Source of the DNA: Psychroserpens damuponensis
GTDB lineage: Bacteria; Bacteroidota; Bacteroidia; Flavobacteriales; Flavobacteriaceae
Reading direction: 5' to 3'
DNA length: 64,000 nt
Assembly (NCBI RefSeq): GCF_000826655.1
Contig: NZ_JXJO01000016.1
Location: 235,001 to 299,000, forward strand
Below the pieces are notes generated by a model. The model was not told the DNA's origin. It searched no databases and saw nothing but the letters and a program-made list of their open reading frames with translations. Every line of letters begins with the position of its first letter. The stretch's first letter is position 1. A program made the translations under genes and the position numbers. Of the stretch, positions 1-9,448 are shown piece after piece.

Positions 1-744
1 ATAATTAATATTTAGTTCCTTTACAAGCATTCTTATCCCTCTATCAAACAATTTGTTATTGCTTAGTTGCATATCAACCATTTTGTTACCTTTTACTTTA
101 TTAAGCTTAATCATTGCTGATGTTGATATCATATTTAGTACTAATTTTTGAGCTGTTCCTGCTTTCAATCGAGAACTTCCGGTAACAAATTCCGGACCTA
201 CAATAACTTCAATAGGATATTTAGATACTTGTGATAGTGGACTGTTTTTGTTACATGTAATACATCCTGTGATAATTTTTTTAGAATTACAATGTTCTAA
301 TGCGGCTATTACATAAGGTGTTGTACCTGAAGCCGCAATACCAATTACAACATCTTTCTCGGAAATATTATACGTGTTAAGATCTTCCCAGCCTTTATTA
401 GTAGAGTCTTCTGCAAATTCGACTGCTTTTCTTATTGCTGTATCACCTCCAGCTATAAGGCCAATCACTAAATCGTGAGAAACTCCAAATGTAGGAGGAC
501 ATTCGGAGGCATCTAAAATGCCGAGCCTACCACTTGTACCAGCTCCAATATAAAATAATCTACCTCCTGCTTTTAGTTTTATTACTATTTGTTCTATTAG
601 ATTTTCAATTTGAGGCATTGCTTTTTCTACAGCTAAAGGAACTGTTTTATCCTCATTATTGATATGAGTTAATAATTCATTTATAGTCATTTTTTCTAAA
701 TGGTTATAGTTTGAATCTTGCTCAGTTGTTTTTGTAAAGGTCAT
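1..744 (-). CDS. murQ: N-acetylmuramic acid 6-phosphate etherase (C-terminus cut by window edge)
   Basis: MurQ cleaves the lactyl ether of MurNAc-6-phosphate to give GlcNAc-6-phosphate and D-lactate, in cytoplasmic recycling of cell-wall sugars. I translated the reverse strand from the ATG at 744; the frame stays open to base 1, so 248 residues are visible. It shows the SIS sugar-phosphate fold with the family stretch IGAGTSGRLGILDASECPPT followed by the GLIAGGD and GSSRLKAGTAQK motifs, which are diagnostic for MurQ. The family is usually about 270-300 residues, so some 25-50 are missing. A structured intergenic element ends 27 bases before the ATG. The family call is very secure; only the end is unseen. 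Confidence 0.95.
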   Translation of the reverse strand, partial: MTFTKTTEQDSNYNHLEKMTINELLTHINNEDKTVPLAVEKAMPQIENLIEQIVIKLKAGGRLFYIGAGTSGRLGILDASECPPTFGVSHDLVIGLIAGGDTAIRKAVEFAEDSTNKGWEDLNTYNISEKDVVIGIAASGTTPYVIAALEHCNSKKIITGCITCNKNSPLSQVSKYPIEVIVGPEFVTGSSRLKAGTAQKLVLNMISTSAMIKLNKVKGNKMVDMQLSNNKLFDRGIRMLVKELNINY

Positions 745-770
745 AATGTTAAATAAGGCTATTTTTTTCT

Positions 771-866
771 GCGTTAGTGGTAGAAGCGGCATCCTTTTTG
801 TTTTTTACAAAAAGATATAGTGGATGACACGACCCTTTAAAGTTAGAACTTTAAAGGGTAACGTCC
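771..866 (-). repeat. structured intergenic element, copy 1
   Basis: Read on the minus strand, this stretch starts with GGACGTTACCC, folds a perfect 12-bp hairpin (arms 833-844 and 847-858), continues with GGGTCGTGTCATCC, folds a second hairpin (CTTTTTGT/ACAAAAAG, about 793-814) and ends in ACTAACGC. The copy at 5210-5329 has the same order of blocks. I recognise this layout as a dispersed flavobacterial intergenic sequence, from memory rather than from a search. It lies just upstream of murQ in the same orientation, so it could also be a leader or small RNA. Confidence 0.5.
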
Positions 867-955
867 AAAATTTGTTATTATATATTAAAAAGTAGGTTAT
901 TAATGTCTGCAATTATTAATACCCTATTAAAAGTGTAAGTTTATTTTATTAATAA

Positions 956-984
956 AAAAAGACCATCATTTTGACGGTCTTTTT
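956..984 (-). terminator. intrinsic terminator of icd
   Basis: The 9-bp stem AAAAAGACC (956-964) pairs with GGTCTTTTT (976-984). On the minus strand a T-run follows (the A-run at 954-960 on plus). It sits 22 bases past the icd stop codon. Confidence 0.85.
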
Positions 985-1005
985 ATTGGTAATATATACA
1001 GTATG

Positions 1006-3264
<2,259 letters not shown>

Positions 3265-3380
3265 TTAAGCTTCGCTAATATACGAAAAACTGATGTTTAT
3301 TAGAAACATGTATACCAGATTAACTCTACTTTTTTATGGTATAAAAAGTTTTACTTAAGTATGAGTTAAAATTTAAAGAT

Positions 3381-3953
3381 CTAATCAATATTTATTTGAA
3401 AAACATGTAAAAGACCTAAGGCGTTTTCTTTTGAAAAACGAGCATTTTTTATGCGATTGCTATTAGGATTAATAGTAAGATTGTATGACGTTGAGAAGTC
3501 TACTTTTTCTAATATAGTGTTGTCAAAAATAGTTTGATCTAGATTGCAGTTATCAAATGTGGAGCCATTTAAATTGGCATTGGTAAAATCTGTTTGTTGT
3601 AGTTTACATGCTTTAAACGTTGTGTTTTTAAGTTGTAAATTATAAAAGGAAGCTAGGTGTAATTGTGATTTTGTAAAAGTTATAGACATTAAAAAAGGAT
3701 TACAGTCATGAAAAGGGAAACCAACAAGTTTACAGTTATTAAAAACGACATCTTTAAAGCTAGTACCTTTACATTTTACCATACTAAAATTGCAGTCTAT
3801 AAATTCACACTCTAAAAAACTAATATTAGAAATGTAAGATTCGGAAAAATCACAATTAATGAATACACAATCATCATATTCTGCTTGAGTTAAGTGATTA
3901 CTAGTATAATTTTTACTTTTAAATGTTTTATCATGTATATATGGAAGGATCAT
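3381..3953 (-). CDS. pentapeptide-repeat protein, Qnr/MfpA-like
   Basis: The 190-residue protein is built almost wholly of pentapeptide repeats with central Phe or Leu (for example FINCDF, SFLECEF, TFKACKLQQTDFTNANLNGSTF). These fold into a right-handed quadrilateral beta-helix. It has no signal peptide and should be cytoplasmic. The C-terminal tail after the last coil (NLTINPNSNRIKNARFS, then LGLL) resembles the tail of Qnr/McbG-type proteins, which mimic DNA and protect gyrase or topoisomerase IV from quinolones or toxins. Gyrase protection is inferred from family resemblance; the substrate is unproven. It stands alone with no operon partner. Confidence 0.8.
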   Translation of the reverse strand: MILPYIHDKTFKSKNYTSNHLTQAEYDDCVFINCDFSESYISNISFLECEFIDCNFSMVKCKGTSFKDVVFNNCKLVGFPFHDCNPFLMSITFTKSQLHLASFYNLQLKNTTFKACKLQQTDFTNANLNGSTFDNCNLDQTIFDNTILEKVDFSTSYNLTINPNSNRIKNARFSKENALGLLHVFQINID

Positions 3954-4086
3954 GTGTTCTATGGCTTGGAATAACCAAAGTTATAAAAAGCAAATGAAAA
4001 CTCAATTTTGTACTGCGATTGAGATTGGTTTGATTATTCATTTTGAAATCGCTATTGATTTATAAAATGAAATTTCTATAAAAAAC

Positions 4087-4128
4087 AAAAGCCATATCAC
4101 TGTAGCTGACTACTTTGATATGGCTTTT
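4087..4128. terminator. bidirectional terminator-like hairpin
   Basis: The 13-bp stem AAAAGCCATATCA (4087-4099) pairs with TGATATGGCTTTT (4116-4128). A run of seven T follows on plus and a T-rich tract follows on minus. No confident gene ends into it from either side. The closest candidate is the small minus-strand ORF at 4269-4475. Confidence 0.7.
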
Positions 4129-4268
4129 TTTGAATTAGTTTAACACGATTTCTTTAACATTGCTGTTAAGACTAAGATAAATAAACAAATGTTACTTACG
4201 TTATTAAATCTGTATTACTAAAACAATGAAACAGTTCATAACTTTCAAAATGTATTGACCTGTTACTA

Positions 4269-4475
4269 CTACGTTTCGTTTTTAGATTGTTTTTCTTGAT
4301 GTATACTGTTTGCACTTTTCACTGTCGTGTTGCACACTACAATAACATTGCTCGTCCTTTTCACATTCACTTTCGATGCTGCTACTTTTTCAAAGCTTTC
4401 CGCTTGAAAATCTATTGCCTGTTTACACATCCAATACATTTTTAGCTTCATGGTTTTATAGTTATATGCTTGCAC
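4269..4475 (-). CDS. possible small protein, function unknown
   Basis: A 68-codon ORF (60 codons from the second ATG at 4451) encodes a basic, soluble-looking peptide with two Cys near the start and the stretch NVKRTSNVIVV. I do not recognise a family. In favour: the composition looks protein-like and a terminator lies downstream at 4087-4128 in the right orientation. Against: there is no clear promoter or ribosome binding site and the ORF is short. It could equally be a chance ORF. Confidence 0.3.
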   Translation of the reverse strand: MQAYNYKTMKLKMYWMCKQAIDFQAESFEKVAASKVNVKRTSNVIVVCNTTVKSANSIHQEKQSKNET

Positions 4476-4687
4476 ATACTTTTTCTAAAACCTCAAATAA
4501 CAATACTATATAAAGAACGTTTCTTTGATACAATTTAACATTAATTCAAAAGTTAATTCAAAAACAAACTAAGTTTGTTGTTAATTGTTTTATAAATATA
4601 TGGTTTAAGTTGATTATTGTCAATTTTTTAACTATTTAGATATTCACATTTTATAAACCATAGTTATTAACAAAAGTTAATAACCAA

Positions 4688-4715
4688 AAAAGCCTTGACA
4701 ATTGTCAAGGCTTTT
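4688..4715 (-). terminator. intrinsic terminator of rplS
   Basis: A perfect 28-base palindrome, with AAAAGCCTTGACAA as the left arm. Extra A residues on plus (4686-4691) give a T-run on the minus strand. It lies just past the rplS stop at 4737. Confidence 0.85.
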
Positions 4716-4736
4716 CTTAATGTATGTAGTCGAAAC

Positions 4737-5087
4737 TTATTTTCTTCTAACTTCTTTAATTCTAGCTTTTTTACCAGTAAGACCTCTAAAGTAAAAGATT
4801 CTTGCTCTTCTAACTTTACCTTTCTTATTAACTTCAATTTTTTGAAGTGCAGGTAAATTAATTGGGAAGATACGCTCAACACCAACAGTACCAGACATTT
4901 TTCTAATGGTAAATGTTTGAGAAGAACCCGATCCTTTAACCTGTAATACGACACCTTTAAAAAACTGTGTACGTACTTTTTCACCTTCTCTAATTTCGTA
5001 ATACACTGTTAATGTATCACCAGCTCCAAATTCTGGAAAATCTTTTTTTGTTACAAATTCGTCTTGTACAAATTTTACTAAACTCAT
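4737..5087 (-). CDS. rplS: 50S ribosomal protein L19
   Basis: L19 sits at the interface of the 30S and 50S subunits. The 116-residue protein is full length and shows the family core: FGAGDTLTVYYEIREGEKVR, then FKGVVLQVKGSGSSQTFTIRK, and GVERIFPINLP. In many bacteria rplS lies directly after trmD. Here trmD is upstream on the same strand, but a small membrane-protein gene and about 300 bases with a strong promoter separate them, so rplS is probably its own transcription unit. Confidence 0.97.
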   Translation of the reverse strand: MSLVKFVQDEFVTKKDFPEFGAGDTLTVYYEIREGEKVRTQFFKGVVLQVKGSGSSQTFTIRKMSGTVGVERIFPINLPALQKIEVNKKGKVRRARIFYFRGLTGKKARIKEVRRK

Positions 5088-5160
5088 TTTATACTATTTA
5101 TAATGATTGTTTCAAATCAACATTCACGATTCTCGCCAGAGGTTAATCTAAAAGTGGGTG

Positions 5161-5190
5161 CAAAGATAATTAATAATTGATAATTGGCAA
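5161..5190 (-). promoter_or_regulatory. rplS promoter (Bacteroidota type)
   Basis: On the minus strand a -33 TTG (5188-5190) is followed after 19 bases by TATCTTTG (5161-5168), an exact match to the Bacteroidota -7 box TAnnTTTG. It would give a leader of about 65-70 bases before the rplS ATG. Confidence 0.75.
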
Positions 5191-5209
5191 TTATTAGTTT
5201 GTTTTTTTT

Positions 5210-5329
5210 GGGTGTTCCCTTTTGCAAGAATGTTGGGTGATTAAACGTTGTTTATGTCATATGCAAAACGTCAGGCTTTTCGCAGTCGCTCTCTTCGAGG
5301 AGCTCCAACAATGCTACAATCCTTAACAC
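5210..5329 (+). repeat. structured intergenic element, copy 2
   Basis: On plus it runs GGGTGTTCCC, a hairpin with arms TTTTGCA (5220-5226) and TGCAAAA (5262-5268), then GTCAGGCTTTTCGCAGTCGC, a short TTCG-loop hairpin region, and ends CAATCCTTAACAC. The block order matches copy 1 at 771-866 although the stem sequences differ, which suggests conserved structure. It is markedly less AT-rich than the surrounding intergenic DNA. It fills most of the gap between rplS and the membrane-protein gene, and is antisense to both. Confidence 0.45.
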
Positions 5330-5385
5330 AAGTGCTGACTATAATATATATAGATTTGAAATGAGAATGGATTGAAGCTTAAGCT

Positions 5386-5721
5386 TTAGTCTAAAGATTT
5401 AGTTATAGTTGCTTCTTTTTTATAGTCGTTTACCACAAAAAGTAACAAGCCTATACAAAATAAAGCATAAGCTAAACCACTAATAATATTTACTATAGCA
5501 TTAATTTGAATATATGTATCCATATCAAAACGACCAGTTATCAAACCTAAGAATATACTGCCTGTATTTAATATAAAAGCAGAAATACTTCCAATCAAGA
5601 TAAGTAGAGTTGCTACTGTTCGTTTTTTAGAATATAATATGATACTGGCTGTAATGACACATATTCCTGCTAGAAAATAAATAACAGAACTAATAGAGTA
5701 GAGGTATTCGTAATTTTCCAT
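5386..5721 (-). CDS. small integral membrane protein, unknown function
   Basis: A 111-residue protein with four hydrophobic segments (about residues 8-28, 34-55, 70-88 and 85-103) and a lysine-rich C-terminus. I recognise no family. It starts 11 bases after the trmD stop on the same strand, so it is probably co-transcribed with trmD. Nothing in the sequence points to a substrate. Confidence 0.65.
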   Translation of the reverse strand: MENYEYLYSISSVIYFLAGICVITASIILYSKKRTVATLLILIGSISAFILNTGSIFLGLITGRFDMDTYIQINAIVNIISGLAYALFCIGLLLFVVNDYKKEATITKSLD

Positions 5722-5732
5722 AGTTATAATGA

Positions 5733-6410
5733 TTAGTCTTCCAATAAATCTGGACGCAATTTTTTAGTTCTTAAATAGGCTTGTTCTTCTCGCCATTTTT
5801 CGATTTCAGGAAAATTTCCGCTAAATAAAACTTCAGGAACTTTCATGCCATCATATTCTCTTGGTTTTGTATAAATGGGTGGAGCGAGCAATCCATCTTG
5901 AAATGAATCGGTTAAGGCAGACGTTTCATTACCTAAAACTCCAGGTATTAAACGTATTATAGCATCACATAAAACAGCAGCACCTAATTCGCCACCAGAC
6001 AAAACATAATCTCCAATAGAGATTTCTCTAGTTATAAACTTATCACGTACACGTTGATCTACACCTTTATAATGTCCGCAGAGAATTATAATATTTTCTT
6101 TAAGTGATACTTGATTGGCAATGCCTTGATTGAGGCGTTCACCATCAGGAGTCATATAAATAATCTCGTCATAATCACGTTCACTTTGTAATTTGGTAAT
6201 ACATTTATCTATAGGTTCCATCATCATGACCATGCCTGCACCACCTCCAAACTGAGTGTCGTCAATAGCTTTGTAGCCACCTGTAGCAAAATCTCTCAAG
6301 TTGTGAAAGTGCACACTCACCAAATTAGCTTCTATGGCACGTTTTAAAATGGAAGCCTCAAAAGGGCTTTTAAGTAATTCTGGTAATACGGTTATGATAT
6401 CTATGCGCAT
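5733..6410 (-). CDS. trmD: tRNA (guanine-37-N1)-methyltransferase
   Basis: TrmD methylates G37 next to the anticodon using S-adenosylmethionine and prevents +1 frameshifting. It is a homodimer of the SPOUT trefoil-knot class. The 225-residue protein shows the knot motif CGHYKGVDQR (111-120), GDYVLSGGE (133-141) and the TDSF motif whose Asp (167) matches the catalytic Asp of E. coli TrmD. The glycine-rich FGGGAGMVM stretch near residue 54 is also typical. The start ATG at 6410 gives MRIDIITVLP, as in homologues. Confidence 0.97.
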   Translation of the reverse strand: MRIDIITVLPELLKSPFEASILKRAIEANLVSVHFHNLRDFATGGYKAIDDTQFGGGAGMVMMMEPIDKCITKLQSERDYDEIIYMTPDGERLNQGIANQVSLKENIIILCGHYKGVDQRVRDKFITREISIGDYVLSGGELGAAVLCDAIIRLIPGVLGNETSALTDSFQDGLLAPPIYTKPREYDGMKVPEVLFSGNFPEIEKWREEQAYLRTKKLRPDLLED

Positions 6411-6483
6411 GATAATTAATTTTGGATTGCGAAGATAGGATAATTATAAGTTGAACTTAAAACAAATATCTTTTGTGTATATT

Positions 6484-6924
6484 TTATTTAGTATGACTCC
6501 AAAAAAACTGTAAATCTGTATCAATTTCAAAACCTAAACGTTCATATAATAGTTGTGCAGTATTATCAAAAGCGGTTTGTATGGCGAGACCTTTATTGTT
6601 TTCAGATTGGCACAAACGCTTTGCACGATTAATCAATGCTTCGCCAACACCTTGATTTCGATGTGTTAAACTTACAAACAAATCATTAAGCATATACATG
6701 GGTTTCATTGATACTGAAGAAAATAAAGGATACAATTGTGTAAACCCAACAGCAACTTCATTTTCATAAGCGATATAAATAATAGAATCGTTTTTTATCA
6801 TGCGCTGTTTTAGAAAACGTTTGGCAGCTTCGATATTAGAGTCTTGTTTGTAAAATATACGATACCCATCAAAAAGCGGAGCTAATTGGTCAAGGTCTTT
6901 GAGTTTTGCACGATTTATTTCCAT
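6484..6924 (-). CDS. GNAT-family N-acetyltransferase
   Basis: A 146-residue single-domain GNAT protein. The acetyl-CoA pyrophosphate-binding motif is RNQGVGEALI (about residues 90-99), followed by the usual C-terminal strand with LLYERLGFEID. The acceptor substrate cannot be told from sequence. It is upstream of trmD on the same strand with a 73-base gap, so co-transcription is possible. Confidence 0.85.
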   Translation of the reverse strand: MEINRAKLKDLDQLAPLFDGYRIFYKQDSNIEAAKRFLKQRMIKNDSIIYIAYENEVAVGFTQLYPLFSSVSMKPMYMLNDLFVSLTHRNQGVGEALINRAKRLCQSENNKGLAIQTAFDNTAQLLYERLGFEIDTDLQFFWSHTK

Positions 6925-6975
6925 AATAAATGTTTCGATTTTATTAAACGAACGAGCGTGGTATGGTTAAACAAA

Positions 6976-7005
6976 AAAAATCTGTAATTAAAATTACAGA
7001 TTTTT
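6976..7005 (-). terminator. intrinsic terminator
   Basis: AAAAATCTGTAATT (6976-6989) pairs with AATTACAGATTTTT (6992-7005). Eight A on plus (6973-6980) give a T-run on minus. It lies past the stop of the coiled-coil membrane protein gene at 7067. Confidence 0.8.
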
Positions 7006-7017
7006 ATTGATATTATT

Positions 7018-7058
7018 AGATTCCTTCGTCGCTTAAAAAAAGCACCTCTGAATGACAA
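7018..7058. repeat. remnant of a dispersed Bacteroidota intergenic repeat
   Basis: The stretch reads GATTCCTTCGTCGCTT, an A-run, then CACCTCTGAATGACA. The reverse strand resembles the common flavobacterial intergenic sequence TGTCATTCTGAG...GAAGGAATC. Recognition is from memory. The two conserved halves are intact but the middle is altered. Confidence 0.4.
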
Positions 7059-7066
7059 TTGATTAA

Positions 7067-7690
7067 CTAAGCCTTTTTCTGCTCATTAATCATATCTTGC
7101 AATTGACGTCTTACTTTTTGCTCACGTTCTAAAGCATTACGTCTATGCTCTTCAAATTCTTCTTCTATCTCAGCTAAACTTTTATTAGACTGCTTAGTAA
7201 TGGCATTACTATTTCGGTATTTAAAAATAAAAAATAATAACAAGGCAGATAATACACCAACAATGCTCCAAAGTGTTAAGCTGTAATTGGGTTTTGTCAT
7301 TGGTATTCCAAACAATTCCATACTATCTTTTTCAGAAATTGTATTTGTTAATTCAGCCTTCGTATTACTTAATTCGGTATTTAAATTATCAATAGTTTTA
7401 GCTTGAGTAGACACGACTACTTGAGTTTCGTCAAGCTCCTTGTAAGTTGTTTTTAGTGAGTCTAAAACATTTGCTTTTAGTCTTAATAACCAAGCTTGCT
7501 TTACGGCTTCGTATTGCTGACCTTTAGTGCCTTTAAAGTTTCCAGATTTTCTAAAAACATATTCAAACTGATTATCTATTGTTCCACTATTTAAAGATAA
7601 TTCTTGATCATCATCTGAATTTTGAGCATTAGATGTAGAAAACAATAAAAGTGTTAAAGCTGTGAGTAAAAGCGTTCTAAAAAATCTCAT
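7067..7690 (-). CDS. membrane-anchored coiled-coil protein, unknown function
   Basis: A 207-residue protein: signal peptide (1-22, ending SNAQ), an extracytoplasmic part with a predicted coiled coil (about 80-120, heptads rich in L/I/E/K), one transmembrane helix (about 138-157), and a cytoplasmic highly charged helix (165-207, EEEFEEHRRNALEREQKVRR). Relatives in flavobacterial genomes are, in my recollection, often mislabelled tRNA (guanine-N1)-methyltransferase. Nothing here resembles TrmD, whose real gene is nearby. It is a single-gene unit with its own terminator. Confidence 0.7.
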   Translation of the reverse strand: MRFFRTLLLTALTLLLFSTSNAQNSDDDQELSLNSGTIDNQFEYVFRKSGNFKGTKGQQYEAVKQAWLLRLKANVLDSLKTTYKELDETQVVVSTQAKTIDNLNTELSNTKAELTNTISEKDSMELFGIPMTKPNYSLTLWSIVGVLSALLLFFIFKYRNSNAITKQSNKSLAEIEEEFEEHRRNALEREQKVRRQLQDMINEQKKA

Positions 7691-7755
7691 TTTGGTTTGG
7701 TTGAAAATTAATAGCTAATTAATAAATGGCAATATAATAATTTATAGTGTAACAA

Positions 7756-7798
7756 GTATATAATTTAGCCTCACAAAATGCAAGGCTAGATTATATAC
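7756..7798. repeat. inverted repeat downstream of GAPDH gene
   Basis: Sixteen-base arms (7756-7771 and 7783-7798) pair with one mismatch, around an 11-base loop. There is no T-run, so it is not a classical intrinsic terminator. It lies 33 bases past the GAPDH stop and may protect the 3' end of that mRNA. Confidence 0.55.
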
Positions 7799-7830
7799 GG
7801 TTCAAAATTTATTTTGGATGTTAGTGTCTA

Positions 7831-9285
7831 CTAATAATAAGTAAAACGTCTTACTTTAGCAATGTATTTTGCCAATCTAATTACTTGATGGCTATAACCA
7901 TACTCATTATCATACCAAATATATAAGATGGCATTTTTACCATCGGTTCTAACTATTGTGGCTTTACTGTCATAAATAGCAGGAGCCGAAGAACCAACAA
8001 TATCGCTAGATACTAATTCATCATTCATTTCATACTTAATTTGCTCAACAAGATTACCTTCTAAAGCATATTTTTTCATAACTGTATTGATACTTTCAAT
8101 TGAAGTTTCTTTATTTAACTCCAAATTAAGTATCGCTAAAGATCCATTTGGTACTGGTACTCTAATAGCGTTTGACGTTAATTTACCTTCAAACGAAGGT
8201 AATGCTTTTGTGACTGCTTTACCTGCACCTGTTTCTGTTATAACCATATTAAGTGCAGCAGCTCTACCACGACGATATTTTCCGTGGAAATTATCAACTA
8301 AATTTTGATCATTTGTATACGCATGAATGGTTTCTAAATGTCCACTTACTACGCCAAAGGTATCTTCCATAACTTGTAAAATAGGAGTGATAGCGTTTGT
8401 AGTACAAGATGCGGCAGAAAAAATATCAACTTTCTCAGGATTATGTTCTAAATGATTAACACCATGAACAATGTTAGGAACGCCTTTTCCTGGAGCAGTC
8501 AATAATACTTTTTCTACACCTTTAGATTTTAAATGCCTTTTTAATGCTTTATCATCTCTAAAAGCTCCAGTATTATCGATCACTAATGCGTTATTAATAC
8601 CATAACTAGTATAATCAATATCTTCTGGATTATTTGCAGAAATGATTTTTACAGTCGTACCATTAATTATTAATGCAGTGTTATCAATATCAGTAGTTAC
8701 AGTCCCTGAAAAATCACCATGTACCGAATCGTTACGCAATAAAGACGCACGTTTTTCTAAAACAGTTTCATCAACTGTACCACGAGTAACAATAGCTCTT
8801 AAGCGTAATTGACTGCCTTTACCAGTTCTCGTCATTAATTCTCTTGCGACTAAACGGCCAATTCTTCCAAAACCATAAAGAACTACATCTTTAGGCTCTA
8901 TTACTTTATTCTTTTTTGCATCTTTAAGTTTAGAAGCAACAAATGCTGTAGCATTGCTATAAGTTTGGTCTTCTAAATGAAACTCATAAGTTAATTTACC
9001 AATATCTAATTTTGCAGGAGGCATATCTAAAGCTAAAATAGCTTGAGCAATTTCTACCGAATCAAAAATTGAGATAGGTTTTTGTACAAATTCTCCAGCA
9101 TACTCGTGAAGATTTAAAATTTCGCTCACATTGCGGTCAATCAACTGGTTTCTAAAAAGTACCAATTCTATTGATTTGTCATACCAAAGATCGCTTACAA
9201 TTTTAATAAATTCTACTGTAGCTCGTCTTCGATCTGCTTGAAAAGCAAGTTCTTTTTCGTAAGTTCCGTTAAAACTCATTGTCAT
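7831..9285 (-). CDS. gap: glyceraldehyde-3-phosphate dehydrogenase, long form
   Basis: GAPDH converts glyceraldehyde-3-phosphate, NAD(P)+ and phosphate to 1,3-bisphosphoglycerate. The dinucleotide-binding motif GFGRIGR is at 138-144, the active-site motif SAASCTTNAITP puts the nucleophile at Cys294, and His321 (HAYTND) is the base. The protein has 484 residues; about 130 of them precede the Rossmann motif, whereas ordinary GAPDH (~335 residues) starts with it. The helical N-terminal extension (for example LAFQADRRRATVEFIKIVSD) is a known feature of a second Bacteroidota GAPDH class. ATG at 9285 or 9279 are both possible starts. A standard-length paralogue probably exists elsewhere. Confidence 0.95.
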   Translation of the reverse strand: MTMSFNGTYEKELAFQADRRRATVEFIKIVSDLWYDKSIELVLFRNQLIDRNVSEILNLHEYAGEFVQKPISIFDSVEIAQAILALDMPPAKLDIGKLTYEFHLEDQTYSNATAFVASKLKDAKKNKVIEPKDVVLYGFGRIGRLVARELMTRTGKGSQLRLRAIVTRGTVDETVLEKRASLLRNDSVHGDFSGTVTTDIDNTALIINGTTVKIISANNPEDIDYTSYGINNALVIDNTGAFRDDKALKRHLKSKGVEKVLLTAPGKGVPNIVHGVNHLEHNPEKVDIFSAASCTTNAITPILQVMEDTFGVVSGHLETIHAYTNDQNLVDNFHGKYRRGRAAALNMVITETGAGKAVTKALPSFEGKLTSNAIRVPVPNGSLAILNLELNKETSIESINTVMKKYALEGNLVEQIKYEMNDELVSSDIVGSSAPAIYDSKATIVRTDGKNAILYIWYDNEYGYSHQVIRLAKYIAKVRRFTYY

Positions 9286-9384
9286 TAATTTAGTGTCTGC
9301 TAGTTAGGCAGTCTGGTTGTGTTGTATAAATTTTTTGCAAAAATAGTATATTTCAAACGTTTTCGTAGTGTATTTCTAAAAAAT

Positions 9385-9424
9385 AAAAAAACCTTCAGAA
9401 AACTAAATTTCCAAAGGTCTTTTT
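9385..9424 (-). terminator. terminator of the Do-type protease gene
   Basis: Arms 9385-9395 and 9414-9424 (AAAAA-ACCTT / AAGGT-TTTTT) pair with one mismatch. The minus strand continues into T-rich sequence. The gene ends at 9449. Confidence 0.65.
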
Positions 9425-9448
9425 CACTAACTAATTCACCTTCAATTC

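Larger units (their letters stand above)
3954..4736. other. gene-poor stretch between the pentapeptide gene and rplS
   Basis: About 780 bases contain only one doubtful small ORF (4269-4475, minus), a bidirectional terminator-like hairpin (4087-4128) and the rplS terminator (4688-4715). The rest, notably 4476-4680, is very AT-rich and shows no promoter box, tRNA or coding signal that I can support. Confidence 0.6.

Noticed and set aside
3961-4065. 34-codon plus ORF before the hairpin at 4087
   Set aside because: Too short, with no promoter or ribosome site and no recognisable sequence. The terminator alone is not enough support.
4667-4984. 105-codon minus ORF within rplS
   Set aside because: It overlaps L19 in another frame, and L19 is a certain gene. 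The peptide has no family resemblance.
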